A stretch of DNA of 64,000 nt from Straminergon stramineum. Lineage: Eukaryota; Streptophyta; Bryopsida; Hypnales; Calliergonaceae. How positions within the stretch are numbered: position 1 is the stretch's first letter; every line of letters begins with the position of its first letter. Made by a program: the position numbers and the translations under genes. Of this stretch, positions 1-11,892 are shown piece after piece. The stretch is taken from contig OY987263.1 of NCBI GenBank assembly GCA_963920665.1, positions 26,462,547-26,526,546 of the forward strand. Reading direction: 5' to 3'. The notes beneath the pieces were generated by a model. That model searched no databases. It saw nothing but the letters and a program-made list of their open reading frames with translations, and had not been told where the DNA came from.

Positions 1-1639
1 TTTCTTCACCTCTTTAGATTAAATTTGGGCCTCTCATTGTAAATATGAATTCAAAATTTGAAAACTTTATAATGTGTGAAAAAGAAAAAAATTACAATAT
101 TTTCCCTACATATAAAACCACAAGGCAATGATAGGATCAATTCACCCTGACCTTATTATTGGCACACAAAATAAAGTAAAAGCATCTAGAAGCAACACTC
201 TTTTTTGGTCCCACTAACTCAAAGGGCAATGAAGAAATATTTTTATGAGACTACTACTAAATTCAAAGGAAATGCAACCCAAATGGTTTCATAATTTTCC
301 AATGCTATAGCCAGAATATTTTACAAATTTCGAAGTTGAAGACATAGGGTACCATGTTCATAACACTAGACCCACCTAGAATGGACACCCATGAAGCTAG
401 AAATGTCTCAACTTTCATTGGTTGCTTCAAAACTCCTCCCCTCATTGGTTGATTTTGAAAAGGAGTGATTGTTTTGAGTCATAAAAGTATTCATTGAAGG
501 TCATTGAAGGTTTCAGAGAAAGGAAGGTGTTGCAATTAGGTGCTTGGTCTCTCAGGACGTTGTATTTTCTTGTATCAATAGAGATATTCAATAACCCTGT
601 AACGACACAACGATCACATAACTCAAATAAATATTTCCAGCTCCAGCTGCATTTTACAATTTGTGGACAGAAGGAACATGTTGTATTCTCATCCTCACCG
701 ATGCTATCTGCGTGAACGCTAGCCTCCAGTACCCAAGCAGCGAGAAACAATAATCTACAAGAAAACTGTCAAGAATCATCACATTGCTAACAACGCTACC
801 TCTTTACCTACTGCAAAACAAGTGTGTCAGGGCATGTATGACAAGTTTCTAGTTGAGAATCTACTAAAAATACAGGCGATTCATCGCAGTGAATCAGTTT
901 GTAATGGCAGGTAAAGCATTCCGGGGAGCTGTCTCTTCCTGCGCAAACAACACATCCCAAATTTGAGGATAAGGTAGGAGAAACTGAAACCGTTAGAAAC
1001 CTGATCCCGTCCCCTATGCTGATTCCTGTTACCAACAACAACTCATCCATCATACTCTCGGTTGGCCTTCAATGGCCAGTGGTGCAAGCATGACTTGCGT
1101 ACATGTCATGGTCACTACTATCCTTTCAAGAGTGATGTACAACCTCCCACTTTAAATTATTGCATAAGAAATTTAGAAACAGTGATAAAAGAAAGAGTTT
1201 CAACCCTGAGAGTTTGGCTCCTGTACCCAAAGAAATCTCTCCAGTGAGAACATTAGTGGTCTCCCCAAAAGAACAGTCCTATATTTCGGTAACCATGCTT
1301 CAAGTGACGGAAAGAATATCTTTTACACTGATTCGTCCTAAGAGTGCATGTTACGAAATGAACATACGTATGGTTATAACTTTTTACAAGGGAGGAATAT
1401 TTTTACCCCCTTCGATGTGTACTAGTGCCATTCATGCTGATGAATCATTACAAAAATCATTATTAAAAATATTCTTCCCTTGTAAAAAGTTATAAGCATA
1501 TGCAAATTCATTAGTACTACTCAACGCGTACTATTATGACATGTCGGTGTACCTTAGCTTCAAATGTTGGGCAAAAATGAGAGATTCAATCTAGCGATGC
1601 GGAGACAACACGCATCAGCTGGCGAGAATGATAATCAAT
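1..1639. other. No confident gene; AT-rich flank with a dispersed repeat
   Basis: No coding region can be supported here. Positions about 330-490 resemble 28,880-29,060 in order and wording (a block around 'cattggttgct' and 'ggagtgatt'), so part of this flank is a dispersed repeat. Short cysteine-containing minus-strand ORFs occur at 442-750 and 808-1053, downstream of the SAM-PRXL2 gene. They match no family I recognise and could be 3' UTR or chance. Confidence 0.5.
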
Positions 1640-3872
1640 TCAAGCGACGAGGAAAGGGATGCTTACCCTGATGATATGACAAACTTGAAGAATCTCGTCA
1701 AGAGGCGCCCAGTCGCCGAAGTTCTGCTCCGTAAATTGATACGCCACACCACCTCTCCCGTTGCGAGCGATGAACAGACCGCCCTTGATCGTTCCTTCTC
1801 CTTTGGAGTTTGACTTAATTCCTGTCTTGTTGGCGCGCTTCCAGTTCATGCGGGCCATGGGATTTAAGAAGAACCCCGTGAAGATATTCTCCCGCATCAG
1901 CTTTCCGCCTCCAAGCGCGCGGAAGAAGTCGCGCTTCTCGTCGAGCACCACCATGCCGGCCCAGTAGCGCGGCCAGAATTCCCACACCTCGTCGTCCAGA
2001 TCCTCCAGCAGCACAGCCACCAACTGTACGCCCAGCGCGTCGAAGATCGGCTTCCGCGCGTATAGTTGATGAGCCTCGGCACGGCACATTATGCATCTGC
2101 GGGATCCAACACTCCTTCCTAAGAGAACGACACTGCAATGTTTGGTATGCTTTCCAAAGACCAAGCTTTGGTTTGAACTGCAGAGACTCCCTTCGTCCGG
2201 AAATAAGTGTCCGGTTCCACAGTTTCCGCAGATTGAGGATACTTTGAAGATAAGAAGAAAATGACTGTGCCAAACGCTGGTATTGATAGCACTACTTGAG
2301 CAATTACTTCTGAACCAGAAAAACATATGCAAGCGGACGCTTATTTCTGAACTGATGAGGAAATAAGGTTTGGTACGATTGCAGAGAACAAGACTCTAGG
2401 ATGCCATATGATTTGCGGAGAACAAGATTAGGATTTGGTATGCATTGCAGAGATCAAGACTCTCGGATTTGGAATGATATGCGGAGAGCAAGGCTTGCTA
2501 TGAATTGCACAGAAACAAGACTCTAGGGTTTGGTAAGATTTGCAGAGAACAAGGGTCTTACCCAGGACGACGGATGCAGAAAAAGAGAGTGGGCTTCTCA
2601 TTGAACAGTTTGGCAGCTTTAAACGGCAAAGTCGGTTTCTTCGCAGCTTTGACGCTCCTCGGATCCACGCCAATCCTGTGATCTGGCGCAAGCTGTCGCA
2701 ACGAAATCTTCTCCAACGTTGCCAGTTTCGTCACCTCCCCGGCGCTTGGCGCTTTCAGCAACCCAAACAAACCACGGGGACCTTCCGCAGCGCTGAACAC
2801 TCCTTTCGGCGCATTCGGTTTCTTCGCATCTACGGGCCTCAGAAACGCCGGTGGCTCGAATCCAGTATTCGCATTCGATTCACGAGGGGGGAAATCGGCA
2901 GGCGAAGAATCGACCTCCTCCATGGCACTGGAGTTCCCAATCGAAGATGCCTCCCCGTCAAACGAAAGTGGTCTGGCGATCATCGAAGGAACACTGGGGA
3001 GTGGCACACTCGTTCCGTCCTCGCTCGAGCGAGAAATGGTGGACGACCGGCGTCTACCTGATGGAGCAGGAGGAAGCTCAAGGTCAGGAGGCATTTGTAT
3101 CCCGCACGACATGGACGTGTCCACGAACGTCGCAACGTGTGCCTTTCGCATGTTAAACTTGGAAGTGAGATCCGCAGGCTTCATGCTCATCAATTCGATC
3201 AGTCCAAGCCCTGATGCTTCCATCTTGTCCGCGTACTTCATTAACGACCGATTGTGCAGATAGATTCGCAACTCCAGCGCATCCTGAAGGTCGATTCAGT
3301 CGGAGCGTCAGAATGTTCTCAAACCTCTTCAATCTCAGCACACTTTTTCACTAATCCGTAGTTTCATCACTGTAACCAGCCTCCTATAGTTAATGATACT
3401 GTATGACAAGCGTGCAGTTAACCATTCACGAGAACTTCACAATAAAGATGCTCAAGCTTACAAAGCCCGAAACCCTACCTGGGGTTCCTCCGATTCAATG
3501 CAGAATTTCACAAACCTCTTCTCACACACAACGCGTCGTCGACATTGAAAATCCTCAAATTCCGTGAGAACTTGGTTACGAAAATATGAAAATCCTCGAA
3601 ACTCGCGAGAATTTCTTAACGAATTCGCGACGATAGACGCGTTTGCAAATGCGAATTCGGTCGCCATTCTTCCAAACGGGAGCAAACCAAGCTAACAGTG
3701 GAACACTTGAAATTCTTACCCGTTGCGCGTCTGTGAGCTCAAGCGCTTCCATGTCGTCGGCGCCGATCACCTTAATCGTCGGTACGTCGTCCCAGCCATC
3801 GTCGGCAAATTTGGCGCCCAGATCTTTCAACAGCCCTTCTCCTAAAAACTCCTCCAACGAATAAGACGCCAT
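1640..3872 (-). CDS. Tandem-SAM / peroxiredoxin-like 2 (PRXL2) fusion protein
   Basis: Spliced model: exon 1 3872-3720, exon 2 3283-2562, exon 3 from 2096. All borders are GT-AG and the phases fit (153, 722, 430 nt). The ATG at 3872 has G at -3 and G at +4. Residues about 5-64 form a SAM-like segment (start MASYSLEEFLGEGLL), split by intron 1. Residues about 66-113 look like a second SAM. A Ser/Pro-rich linker follows, then a PRXL2 thioredoxin-fold domain from about residue 268. The CxxC (C293-I-M-C296) is created exactly across intron 2, in the family context RRPGCxxCR; later landmarks are VLDEKRDFF and FGDWAPL. PRXL2 proteins are CxxC redox proteins; SAM domains usually mediate protein or RNA contacts. 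The 3' end is uncertain: exon 3 may read to a stop at 1640, or splice at a good donor (1666) to a short last exon. Intron 2 carries a minisatellite. Confidence 0.87.
2370..2560. repeat. Intronic minisatellite, about 33-bp units
   Basis: Six related units sit in intron 2 of the SAM-PRXL2 gene. The shared core gcagagaacaag (or gcggag variants) recurs at 2381, 2415, 2447, 2481, 2507 and 2542. Most units also carry 'gactctagg' and 'tttggta'. The last unit ends against the exon-2 splice donor at 2561. A looser unit may occur near 2180. Confidence 0.8.
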
Positions 3873-4376
3873 CACCAGAGTAATCCGTCTCCAAGATAAT
3901 GTCCTCCAGAAGCTCGTCACACACTCCTCAAGCACTCGACGCCGTCTTCTCCCAAAAAATTTCCTTCACAACAATCTCTGCAAGCCCACGATGTTCCGAC
4001 CAAACCCTTCTTCTCCGAAATCTGAGCTCAAAGGACGATTTCAAGGACGATTTTCACTGCGTTGCAAGGAATTGGGCACAAGGGAGCAAATGGAGTATAA
4101 GAAAGTGTTCTACGACATTCTGAGACTGTGGTCGACCACCGAATTCGGCTACACGTGATGAGAGATCGCCATGGCGCACAAAAATCGACTGCAACAGGCT
4201 GGACGCGCAAAGCCGCCGCAAACTGAGCTGCGGAGTCCTGGCCTGCTAGTTGCATGGACTATAATAAGCGTCGGCCTCTCTCCGTTGACTCCTAACCGCC
4301 TGGTAACAATGCAGACCGGAATTTGTCCCTCCGAGTAAACTTCTAACTTTTCACCGGTTTGTAAGTAAGTACTAAG
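3873..4376. promoter_or_regulatory. Upstream region of the SAM-PRXL2 gene
   Basis: This stretch, less AT-rich than the DNA beyond it, lies upstream of the start codon at 3872 and probably holds the 5' UTR and promoter. The minus-strand reading frame stays open to an ATG at 3935, but the 3872 start fits better because it begins directly before the SAM domain. I cannot identify a TATA box with confidence. Confidence 0.4.
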
Positions 4377-4384
4377 TAGAAATC

Positions 4385-4720
4385 GAAATTTTTATCACTT
4401 TTATCATTGGAAGTGCATTTCACAGATAAAACTTTGAATGGGTAAAAGAAAACTCAAATTTAGACATTGGACAAAGAAAATAGACCACTTCATAAGCTAG
4501 CAAAAAGTAGCGAAAAGAGAAAAAATTACAATCACTCAATTTGGAGTGCAATGTGCATTGATACCTATAATTTGTCAAGACCATCGTAATTTATTTCTTT
4601 TCACTAGCTTTTGAAGTGGTCTATTTTCTTTGTCCAATGTCTAAATTTGAATTTTCTTATACTTGTTTAAAGTGCTTTGAACTATATAGACTTCTAATGA
4701 TAAAATTTTCAAGTTCTAAT
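4385..4720. repeat. Foldback element with a near-perfect inverted repeat
   Basis: Left arm 4455-4500 is the reverse complement of right arm 4604-4649, with 45 of 46 positions paired; the mismatch is in 'cttcataagct' versus 'cttcaaaagct'. Weaker pairing continues outward (atcattggaagt against atcattagaagt) and inward past a 10-nt bulge. The total footprint is about 335 bp. The structure fits a MITE or hairpin RNA source; no coding sequence is present. Confidence 0.8.
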
Positions 4721-4725
4721 TACAA

Positions 4726-7700
4726 ATCAAGGAAAAATTAGAGTCATATTTGATGGGGCAAATTTTTGAGTGCATTGAAGAAGACCTAAGCATCTTAAAT
4801 TTTTTGACCTCTAGTCATGTCACTCATGTGGAGATGATTTGTGAGATAAAGATGCCTTCTTCTACTATTTTTCATTGTTTTTTTATTTGTATTTTGTGGT
4901 TCACTATAATAAGAAAGATTTGGCAAATTTCTAGCCTTTTATTTGATTTCGTGAAATGCAATATAGAAATGCCTTTAATTTCCTATACATTTGTTGCAAA
5001 GGACAATTGAAGGTCAATTTTTTGCAACAGATTGCTGAGAAAAATACACTACTAGTAAGATTCATTCCAATACAAATAAACTTCAAGCTACAATACAAAA
5101 GTTAATTCAAATACTATTATAGAGTAGAAGGCTCCAAAACCAATACTCGTTCCAAAATGATTCAAATGTATGAATGGTGGTTAATTAAGACCATAAATGT
5201 ATGTCTATAGTACATTCCTAAGTCACATTTCAAGAAGAATCAAGGTTGCATATAGAATGGGCATACATTTACATCCTAAAATGATCGTAGTGGATACATT
5301 TGAACCATTTCAAGAACTTTGTTGGTTTTACAACCTTCTACCTTAATAACACTAGTTCATACTAATTTAGGGCTTTTGTGAATTATAACATTTTTGAATG
5401 GGTCTTCTTTGCCCCAATAAAAGAAGCATATTACTATAGCTTATGAATCAAAGACAACCATTGATCAAAGAATTTTATATACAACCATCTATGAGGTACA
5501 TCAATTCATCAATACAAGACACTACAAAGAAAGTGCCATCTTTTCTACAATCAAGAATTTAATGATTTGTGGAGAACTATTATAGGAGTTCACTTTATAA
5601 TAGATGAAATCATTGCATTTTAGATGATATAATGTGATCCACTTTCTTTTCATGCTCTTTAAAATAGTGAGACTTGCCTTCAATTTTCATCCAATTTTTA
5701 TTCCAAATATTCACAATACTTAGGTTAGATTCATTCAAATAGTGTTGGATTTTGATTGTGGCACAAATTGAATTGATATATACTATACCATTGACTTTCA
5801 AATATATTAACCCCTTAAACTAACTAGTCGTTCAAATTTAGAACAATCAAGATGAACACAAACATCTTCTGAACACACAAAGTCTTGGTTTTTTCACCCA
5901 TCTAAACTTTTTTGGGATTTTTGTGTTAGGTCTACAGTTTAAAGAGTATAGATATGGTTTACCTCAAAAAATATTTTTTCTAATTATTCCCCTGATTAAA
6001 ACGACTTGAATCTATGAATAAAAGAAATATTTGAAAAAATCATCATAATTAGAATTTAACACGATAAGCTTAAAGGGAAAAAATCTTATGAAAACTACAC
6101 ATTCAATCTGTAAGCAATTTTAGAAGTTTTCTCCAATTTTTTTACTTTTTACTTTATTGAAAATTATTGGTTGGTATAATAGTAGATCTAAGCTTGTGTA
6201 TATGATTTGTGGATTACACTTCGTAACTTTTCATGTACAAACCATCATCAAACTCTTCTTCTAAGTTGCATTCTATAATATTCCTTTTGTCCTAGAATAA
6301 ATCATGGGTTTCCAAATATACTTGTCCGAAATTAAATTCGATGCTTCTTCTAGAAGAATAATTTAGATAGCTTGTGCACTAGAGGGAAGAATCAAATTAG
6401 CACTAGGCCTCTTGCTAGACTTGTGAAAGGGAACTCTAAACCCTTAAAAAAGGACTCATTGCAAATGCAAACTATCAATCTTTAGTTGTATGTGAGAATT
6501 GAATAAATTTGAATAAACCTTAGCTACAATCAAGTTTAGCACAAGAATTTTCTAGAGTTAAATCATAGATCATTGTTGGAATTGAATATAGAGGACATCA
6601 TTGAATTTCACTACACCAATGTTAGTTAGAGAATGATCCAAATTAATAGCACTGGAGCAATTCCAAAAAGGGGTGAAATTTGTCAATTCGCCATCTGTTT
6701 TCAACATGCATTGCTTCATTGTTGACTTCCATTTTTACAAGTCTAGTGGGGTTGACTAGAAGCTACATTAACTATACAATCTCCTAAAAAGTGGAGCAAC
6801 TTACATGTTCATCTTGCCTATTCCAAGAAAATCTAGATTTATTTCGGGATAGAAGGAATACCTCTTTACAATTTTGGAAATCTAGACCACCTTCAATCCT
6901 CAAGGTGAATCTACTTTATTTAAGAATATTGATCTTTATTTCTTGAAAATGTTGATTCAAGCCAAATTTCATAGAGGTGGAAAGCTAAGTTAGCCTACAA
7001 GACTCAAAGTCAACAACAATCTAAGACGATAATTCTGATTGGTAATACCTTAGTTGATATTGACAATAAAACAATCATCATTCAATTATATGTGAGTAGG
7101 AGTACAAGGATTTAAACAATAGCAAATATAGGTTACTTTGTAGTTTGTAGAAGAACATCATCATTCAAAGTGGTCACATCATCACCATCAACTTGCATAT
7201 TCAATTCTAAAATTTGTCTACACATCAACAACTAAGGTAGAACAACTATGGTATTCATCCAATAGTTGACTTAAGATTTTAGAATCAAAATGAAGAAGGA
7301 TATTAGACACATAATTTGATTAGCAAACCTTAAAGTATCAATTATGGGTGTCGTCACCTCATTGAGCATCCACAATACAACCTTATGTAAATGAATTCCA
7401 GAGTAATGGGTTTTTTTCGACAATACAATGTACAAGAAGACCAATGTGATACTCCCTCCAATTTAATGAAAGAGAGTGATTCTATATTTTAGTTGTATCA
7501 CCTCCCAAAACCCAAATCAAGAACAAATCAATGGAGAAGATTGTCTGCTACAAAACTTACGAAGATTGTTCACAGAACATTGATTTGCTTTAGAAGTCAA
7601 GTATAGGGGGTTGCATTGAGGACACTCAAAGCTTCATAAAGATTTGTATAAGCATCACATGGAGAAAATGATGTGCAACATTAGTTGAGAGTCACGAACC

Positions 7701-9131
7701 TAGAACTATTTTGCATAACATAAATATGGACAAACATACCAGAGTGAGTGAAGGCTACGATCAAGTATTCTATTATCATCCTTTGAATCCATTCTTGTCT
7801 ATGGAAAAACAAGAAACTAAACCCAAACCTCTTCTATAACAAAAACCTTCTTCTCCCACCAAACTCTAGGTGTAGGACTTATCAGGGTATGACATTGTAC
7901 ATTGCACTTCACAGTCACACTCTACTATGGAGTATGTCACAAGAAGTTGCATACAAAATGTGAAAAACGGATCTAATCCCCTCCCTGGATCCTACAACCC
8001 CAAATACTTCTTCACTGCCTTCTACATGCAAAGCTCTGGATTATCACAATGTCACAGCCCTGCTCATTAAATAACTCCATTGACAACCATTTGCATTCGG
8101 GCCAGGACTAATTAGCGAGGTCGGAATGTATTGCTACTTACGAGTGTCCATACAATCGACAAGCACATAGAAACCACTGTCCACTCATCCATTTTACTAC
8201 CCCCTAAACCATCCCAACTGTAACAATTAATATCGTAGTCCAAGCTGAAATTCAGTCATCACCAGAACGTTGTGTCAATCTCACCAACAAAACTCTCAGC
8301 CAAGGAGGTAGTTGGAACACTGATTTGGAATGAAGGCAACTACATTGTGAAGGACACCTATCGCTGTTGGACCCAAATTGTCTATACCGTAGTCTCTTGC
8401 TTTAAAGACGTATAAATTCAGATTAACACAGGACACACCTCTCTTTACAGGATCACCGCTTGAGACATCATAGAGACGTATTGAGCAAGAAGATAGAAGA
8501 AAGAGATCAACAACAGTGTGAACTGTATTTATTCAAAAATAAAGTTGCAAACTGGCACTATTTGCAACCTCTCAGCAAGTTTCAGTGTACAGATATCCCA
8601 AGCGAATGGGAGGTTGTAGAAAACATATAGGTCAACAATCTTAACATCTCCACTACCAAGAAGCCACCCAAAATTTCAAGGCTGAGGAGGCGAGTGCCTA
8701 TTCTGAGAAGTTGTTGCAATGTTTGCTGTTTCTCTGCTGGAAAATAAAGTTCTCCATCTTCAGGTCAGTCGCCATTGTCAAAGGCTCTTTGAGAATTGAA
8801 GATTGTGGCCAGAAGATGAACCAAGGTCTACGACTAGTTTTGTAGAAAGACCTCCAACGTTCTCAGTCTTAAGTCTCAAGCGGACATTGTAGATGCAATT
8901 GATTTGTTGCCCGCTTTGGTCCTCATCAGGTTTCTCGACTTTTAGTGAACCATCAGTAGCCGAACACCTCCGCGCACAAAAAGTCGATCTCCCAAACAAT
9001 GGAGAAAGTTTTAAATGCTTTCTTCATTGGCCAAAAGCTAGACTAGCGATGCTGGCAAGTGACAGGCTTGATTCACATGGAATTATCTAGAAGAATTCCA
9101 ATAAAAAAAGGCCAACACTCTTTTTGAACAA
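4726..9131. other. AT-rich intergenic DNA, no gene recognised
   Basis: Only short ORFs are present, none with a recognisable domain. From about 8,640 to 9,131 the composition becomes less AT-rich; this part directly follows the ARPC3 stop codon and is probably its 3' UTR and flank. The 5-8.4 kb stretch may be decayed transposon sequence, but I could not identify any diagnostic motif. Confidence 0.45.
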
Positions 9132-11211
9132 TCAAAGTGGCATCGATATATTCATAAACTTCCTCTTTGCAAATGCCAGCCACCACTTGTTGGGTGTGCC
9201 GTTTTGCCGATATACTTTCTCCATCAATCTTCCACTAGTCTCTTCCCGTACTTGCTTAAAGTAGTTCCGCAACAACTCTGCACACAGCATCCATCCTGAT
9301 TAGTCCATATGTACTGCAAAGTACTTCCAATTGCCTTCACAAACGAACCCCACAATCGTTCAAGGATTAATCGTAAGGGGTAACATGTTTCAAACAGAGA
9401 TTTTAATAAAAGTTATGAAGTCTCAGAAACTTGTAGACAAAATAAAGACAACCTTCTACATAATTCATAAGGAGGTCTGCCTAGATATCATGGGCAGGCC
9501 ACCGTATGATGACGGTGACCATAGACAGACCTCCCCATATATCATAGCAAAGACTCACTTCATGACACTCTCTAAAAGTTCCTGAAAGTCTAATTCTACT
9601 GTTTTCAACCTTTCTCACCGTTAAAAGACACTGAGATAGTTAACCTAAAAAGAAAATAGCTACCTCCTTCATCCTTAGTCTTTGGTGCGGTGAACAGGCC
9701 TCCTAAAGGAAATCCGGATTCCCCAGGAATGGGAAACTTCTCCAGGCCAAGGCTAATGATGGCCTTCACACCATCAGCCTCAGTCTTGCATGATTCAAGT
9801 CGTTTCAAGACCATGTTGATATAGAGGGTCAAGTAGACCAGCAATTTGTCTGCATGACCTTTGACTTCGAACTTTCGAAATAGGACATTGACCCGGAAGA
9901 AGTTGATAGCCTCGTCAATAATGTCCGTGCTACCTGATGACAAACATCACAGAGTAGTGTGCTCTCTAAGAGATCTGAGTACATCTCCCCCACATGTGCT
10001 TGCAAAACAAATGACATACCATAACTGGACGAAGAACAAGCGCAAATGTTGTCACAAACTTTGTTGTTGCGAAGATGTACCTGCTTCAGCAGAAGGAGCA
10101 GGTCCTTTAATGTGGCTTTTCAGAGGAAGCAATGGACAACCGCATGCTTGATAGATCGTGTCTGTATCAACTTTAAACGATGAATGATAGACCTGCAATA
10201 AAAAAATATCAGTTGCCTATTATCGGTTAGCCTTCCTATGTACCCGTAACACTCGTAGAAAGGAACTAACGAAAGTTATAGTCCCTTTCTAAAGATGACT
10301 CTGCCAGTTGTAAGGTGGTTAGGTTCTCTAGAATACTTCTAGAATTGGATTTGCAACTACTCTACTGTGATCTCTCTCAAGGCAGAATACTTGTACAGAA
10401 ACAACGCAATAAACATAGAATTTTAAGTACGAATTCAAAACCCCAAACTAACCATCCATTTAACATTATGCTCTCATCTGCTTTCATTACAGTTCTAGCC
10501 TCACACAAAACAAGGTTGAGAGGCTGGGACGGCATCTCCGTAGCTAAAGATTTCCTTAATTTTATTTGAAGAAAAAAGATTAGGTCTAAAATGGTGGAGT
10601 GTCAACAAATCTCGAAAATCTCGGAGGCATTCACTTCTCGAATAAAGCGATCAACAAATCTGTCCCCCGGAGACGAATACTTGATTCTTAGGGCAACCTG
10701 ACTTTCTATCATCAAACCTATCTTTCATACTGGAAACTTCTAGTCTAACGAAAATTCCGTGCACTTCGAATTCACAATCGCCATTTCAGCCTTGCAGACC
10801 TAATTCGGAACCACGAAATAGCGCCACCATTCCTTAGGAAACGCAGATTGAGATCAACCGAATCTTTTCTTCAAATAAAATCGCTATAAAGAAAAGGATC
10901 CGTCCCGAAATGTTCACGAGGAGCATTCCGACCCCCCTAAATCCCAAATCCCAAGAACATTGACAGACCCCAAGCAGCTCCTCGTTTCCAAACAAATCCA
11001 CAGAAAATTATATAAAAGTTTAAGAAAAACAAAGAGACATTTCTCTCGCATAAGAACAAGTGAAGCGTCAAATTCAGACCACGAAAACATACCAGATCAC
11101 TCTCGAAGAAATGCCAGAAAGCGTAACCAATCTCGCGAATCTTTGTCAAATCGGACCCTGAAGAGACGGAAATGCGCGTAGAAATGCAAAAGAGGGATAT
11201 AAGCTTACCAT
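9132..11211 (-). CDS. ARPC3: Actin-related protein 2/3 complex subunit 3 (p21-Arc)
   Basis: ARPC3 is one of seven subunits of the Arp2/3 complex, which nucleates branched actin filaments in the cytoplasm. Spliced model: ATG alone at 11211-11209, immediately followed by donor GTAAGC; exon 2 10192-10081; exon 3 9933-9664; exon 4 9277-9132 (stop). Lengths 3, 112, 270 and 146 nt give 176 residues, close to the family's usual length (about 174-178). Family landmarks in order: VYHSSF, CGCPLLPLKSHIKGPAP, DIIDEAINFF, ADKLLVYLTLYIN, FPIPGESGFPL, YFKQVREETSGRL, and NGTPNKWWLAFAKRKFMN near the C terminus. Intron 1 is about 1 kb. Domain order is complete and no break is seen. The exon upstream of the ATG (to about 11,345) would be 5' UTR. 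A 170-bp segment further upstream recurs near 19.9 kb. Confidence 0.95.
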
Positions 11212-11344
11212 TTTGAAAGAGAAACGAGGTGCTGGAAGCTCGGATCATGCGCAAAACATGCTTCCACACTCGGAATTCAATGCGGGACTCCTCTCGTGAG
11301 CACCTTGAAGACTTCGCTGGAAAACAGTCGGCAGTGACACGCAC

Positions 11345-11508
11345 AAGACCTCTGCCAGAGTTTGGATGAAACTAGGATGAGGTCAGGATTGAAGTTAGGT
11401 GAATCTGGATGAAACTTGGATGAGGCCTCGATGAATGATCCGCTTGTAAATGTCTTTGGGCGACTAATTGTGTCCCTGTACGCTGATTTGAATCATTTGC
11501 CATTTAGA
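11345..11508. repeat. ARPC3-upstream element, copy 1 of 2
   Basis: This roughly 165-bp segment lies just upstream of the ARPC3 leader. It matches 19,845-20,015 in order: 'gatgaggtcaggattgaagttag', 'gatgaggcct.gatgaatg', then 'tgtacgctgatttgaatcatttgccattta' against 'tgtacaatgatttgaataatttgcaattta'. It could be a duplicated promoter segment or an unrecognised short element. Its outer end abuts the TIR element at 11,509. Confidence 0.65.
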
Positions 11509-11892
11509 GTAGAACCACCCATTACCAGCCACTTAAGCATTCTGTGCATGTTCTAGAGAAGTAGAAGGAATTGTTAATTTTTTGCCCTGTACAGAAATAG
11601 AAATGATGGGTGTTGTCAAATTTTCATAATTTTTTTCCTTATATTTAAATTGTTATGAATTTTAGAAGACAAAAGTTGCCCTTCACCCATCTCCAACACA
11701 TAGATTCTTCCATCACTACTCTTCTAAAGACTAATTTGGCTCTCAAAACAAAGCACATGTGTCATAACAATGATGGCTAAAAGATGGTTGGAAACTAAGA
11801 AACTAATGGTTAGGTATCAGTCATCTCTCTGTTGAATTTCCCATTACCTATGTATTGACCATGGAGCCTGGTTGGTCATGGGTGTTTCTACC
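11509..11892. mobile_element. MITE with GGTAGAACC-type terminal inverted repeats
   Basis: The left end gtagaaccacccattacca is inverted at the right end (about 11,866-11,892, tggtcatgggtgtttctac). The 384-bp interior is AT-rich and noncoding. It is about as similar to the outer parts of 38,814-40,219 as two members of one family should be (shared 'agaaatgatgggtgttgtcaaa' and 'tctctctgttgaatttccc' blocks). Confidence 0.8.

Noticed and set aside
442..1053. Cysteine-containing minus-strand ORFs suggesting a small metal-binding protein
   Set aside because: No family match, no convincing splice link to the SAM-PRXL2 gene, and their position downstream of that gene fits 3' flank.
5000..8400. Possible copia-type retrotransposon remains
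   Set aside because: I could not read any protease, integrase or RT motif in either strand, and found no LTR pair.
8778..8999. Minus-strand 73-codon ORF just beyond ARPC3
   Set aside because: It follows the complete ARPC3 stop and shows no domain; most likely 3' UTR.
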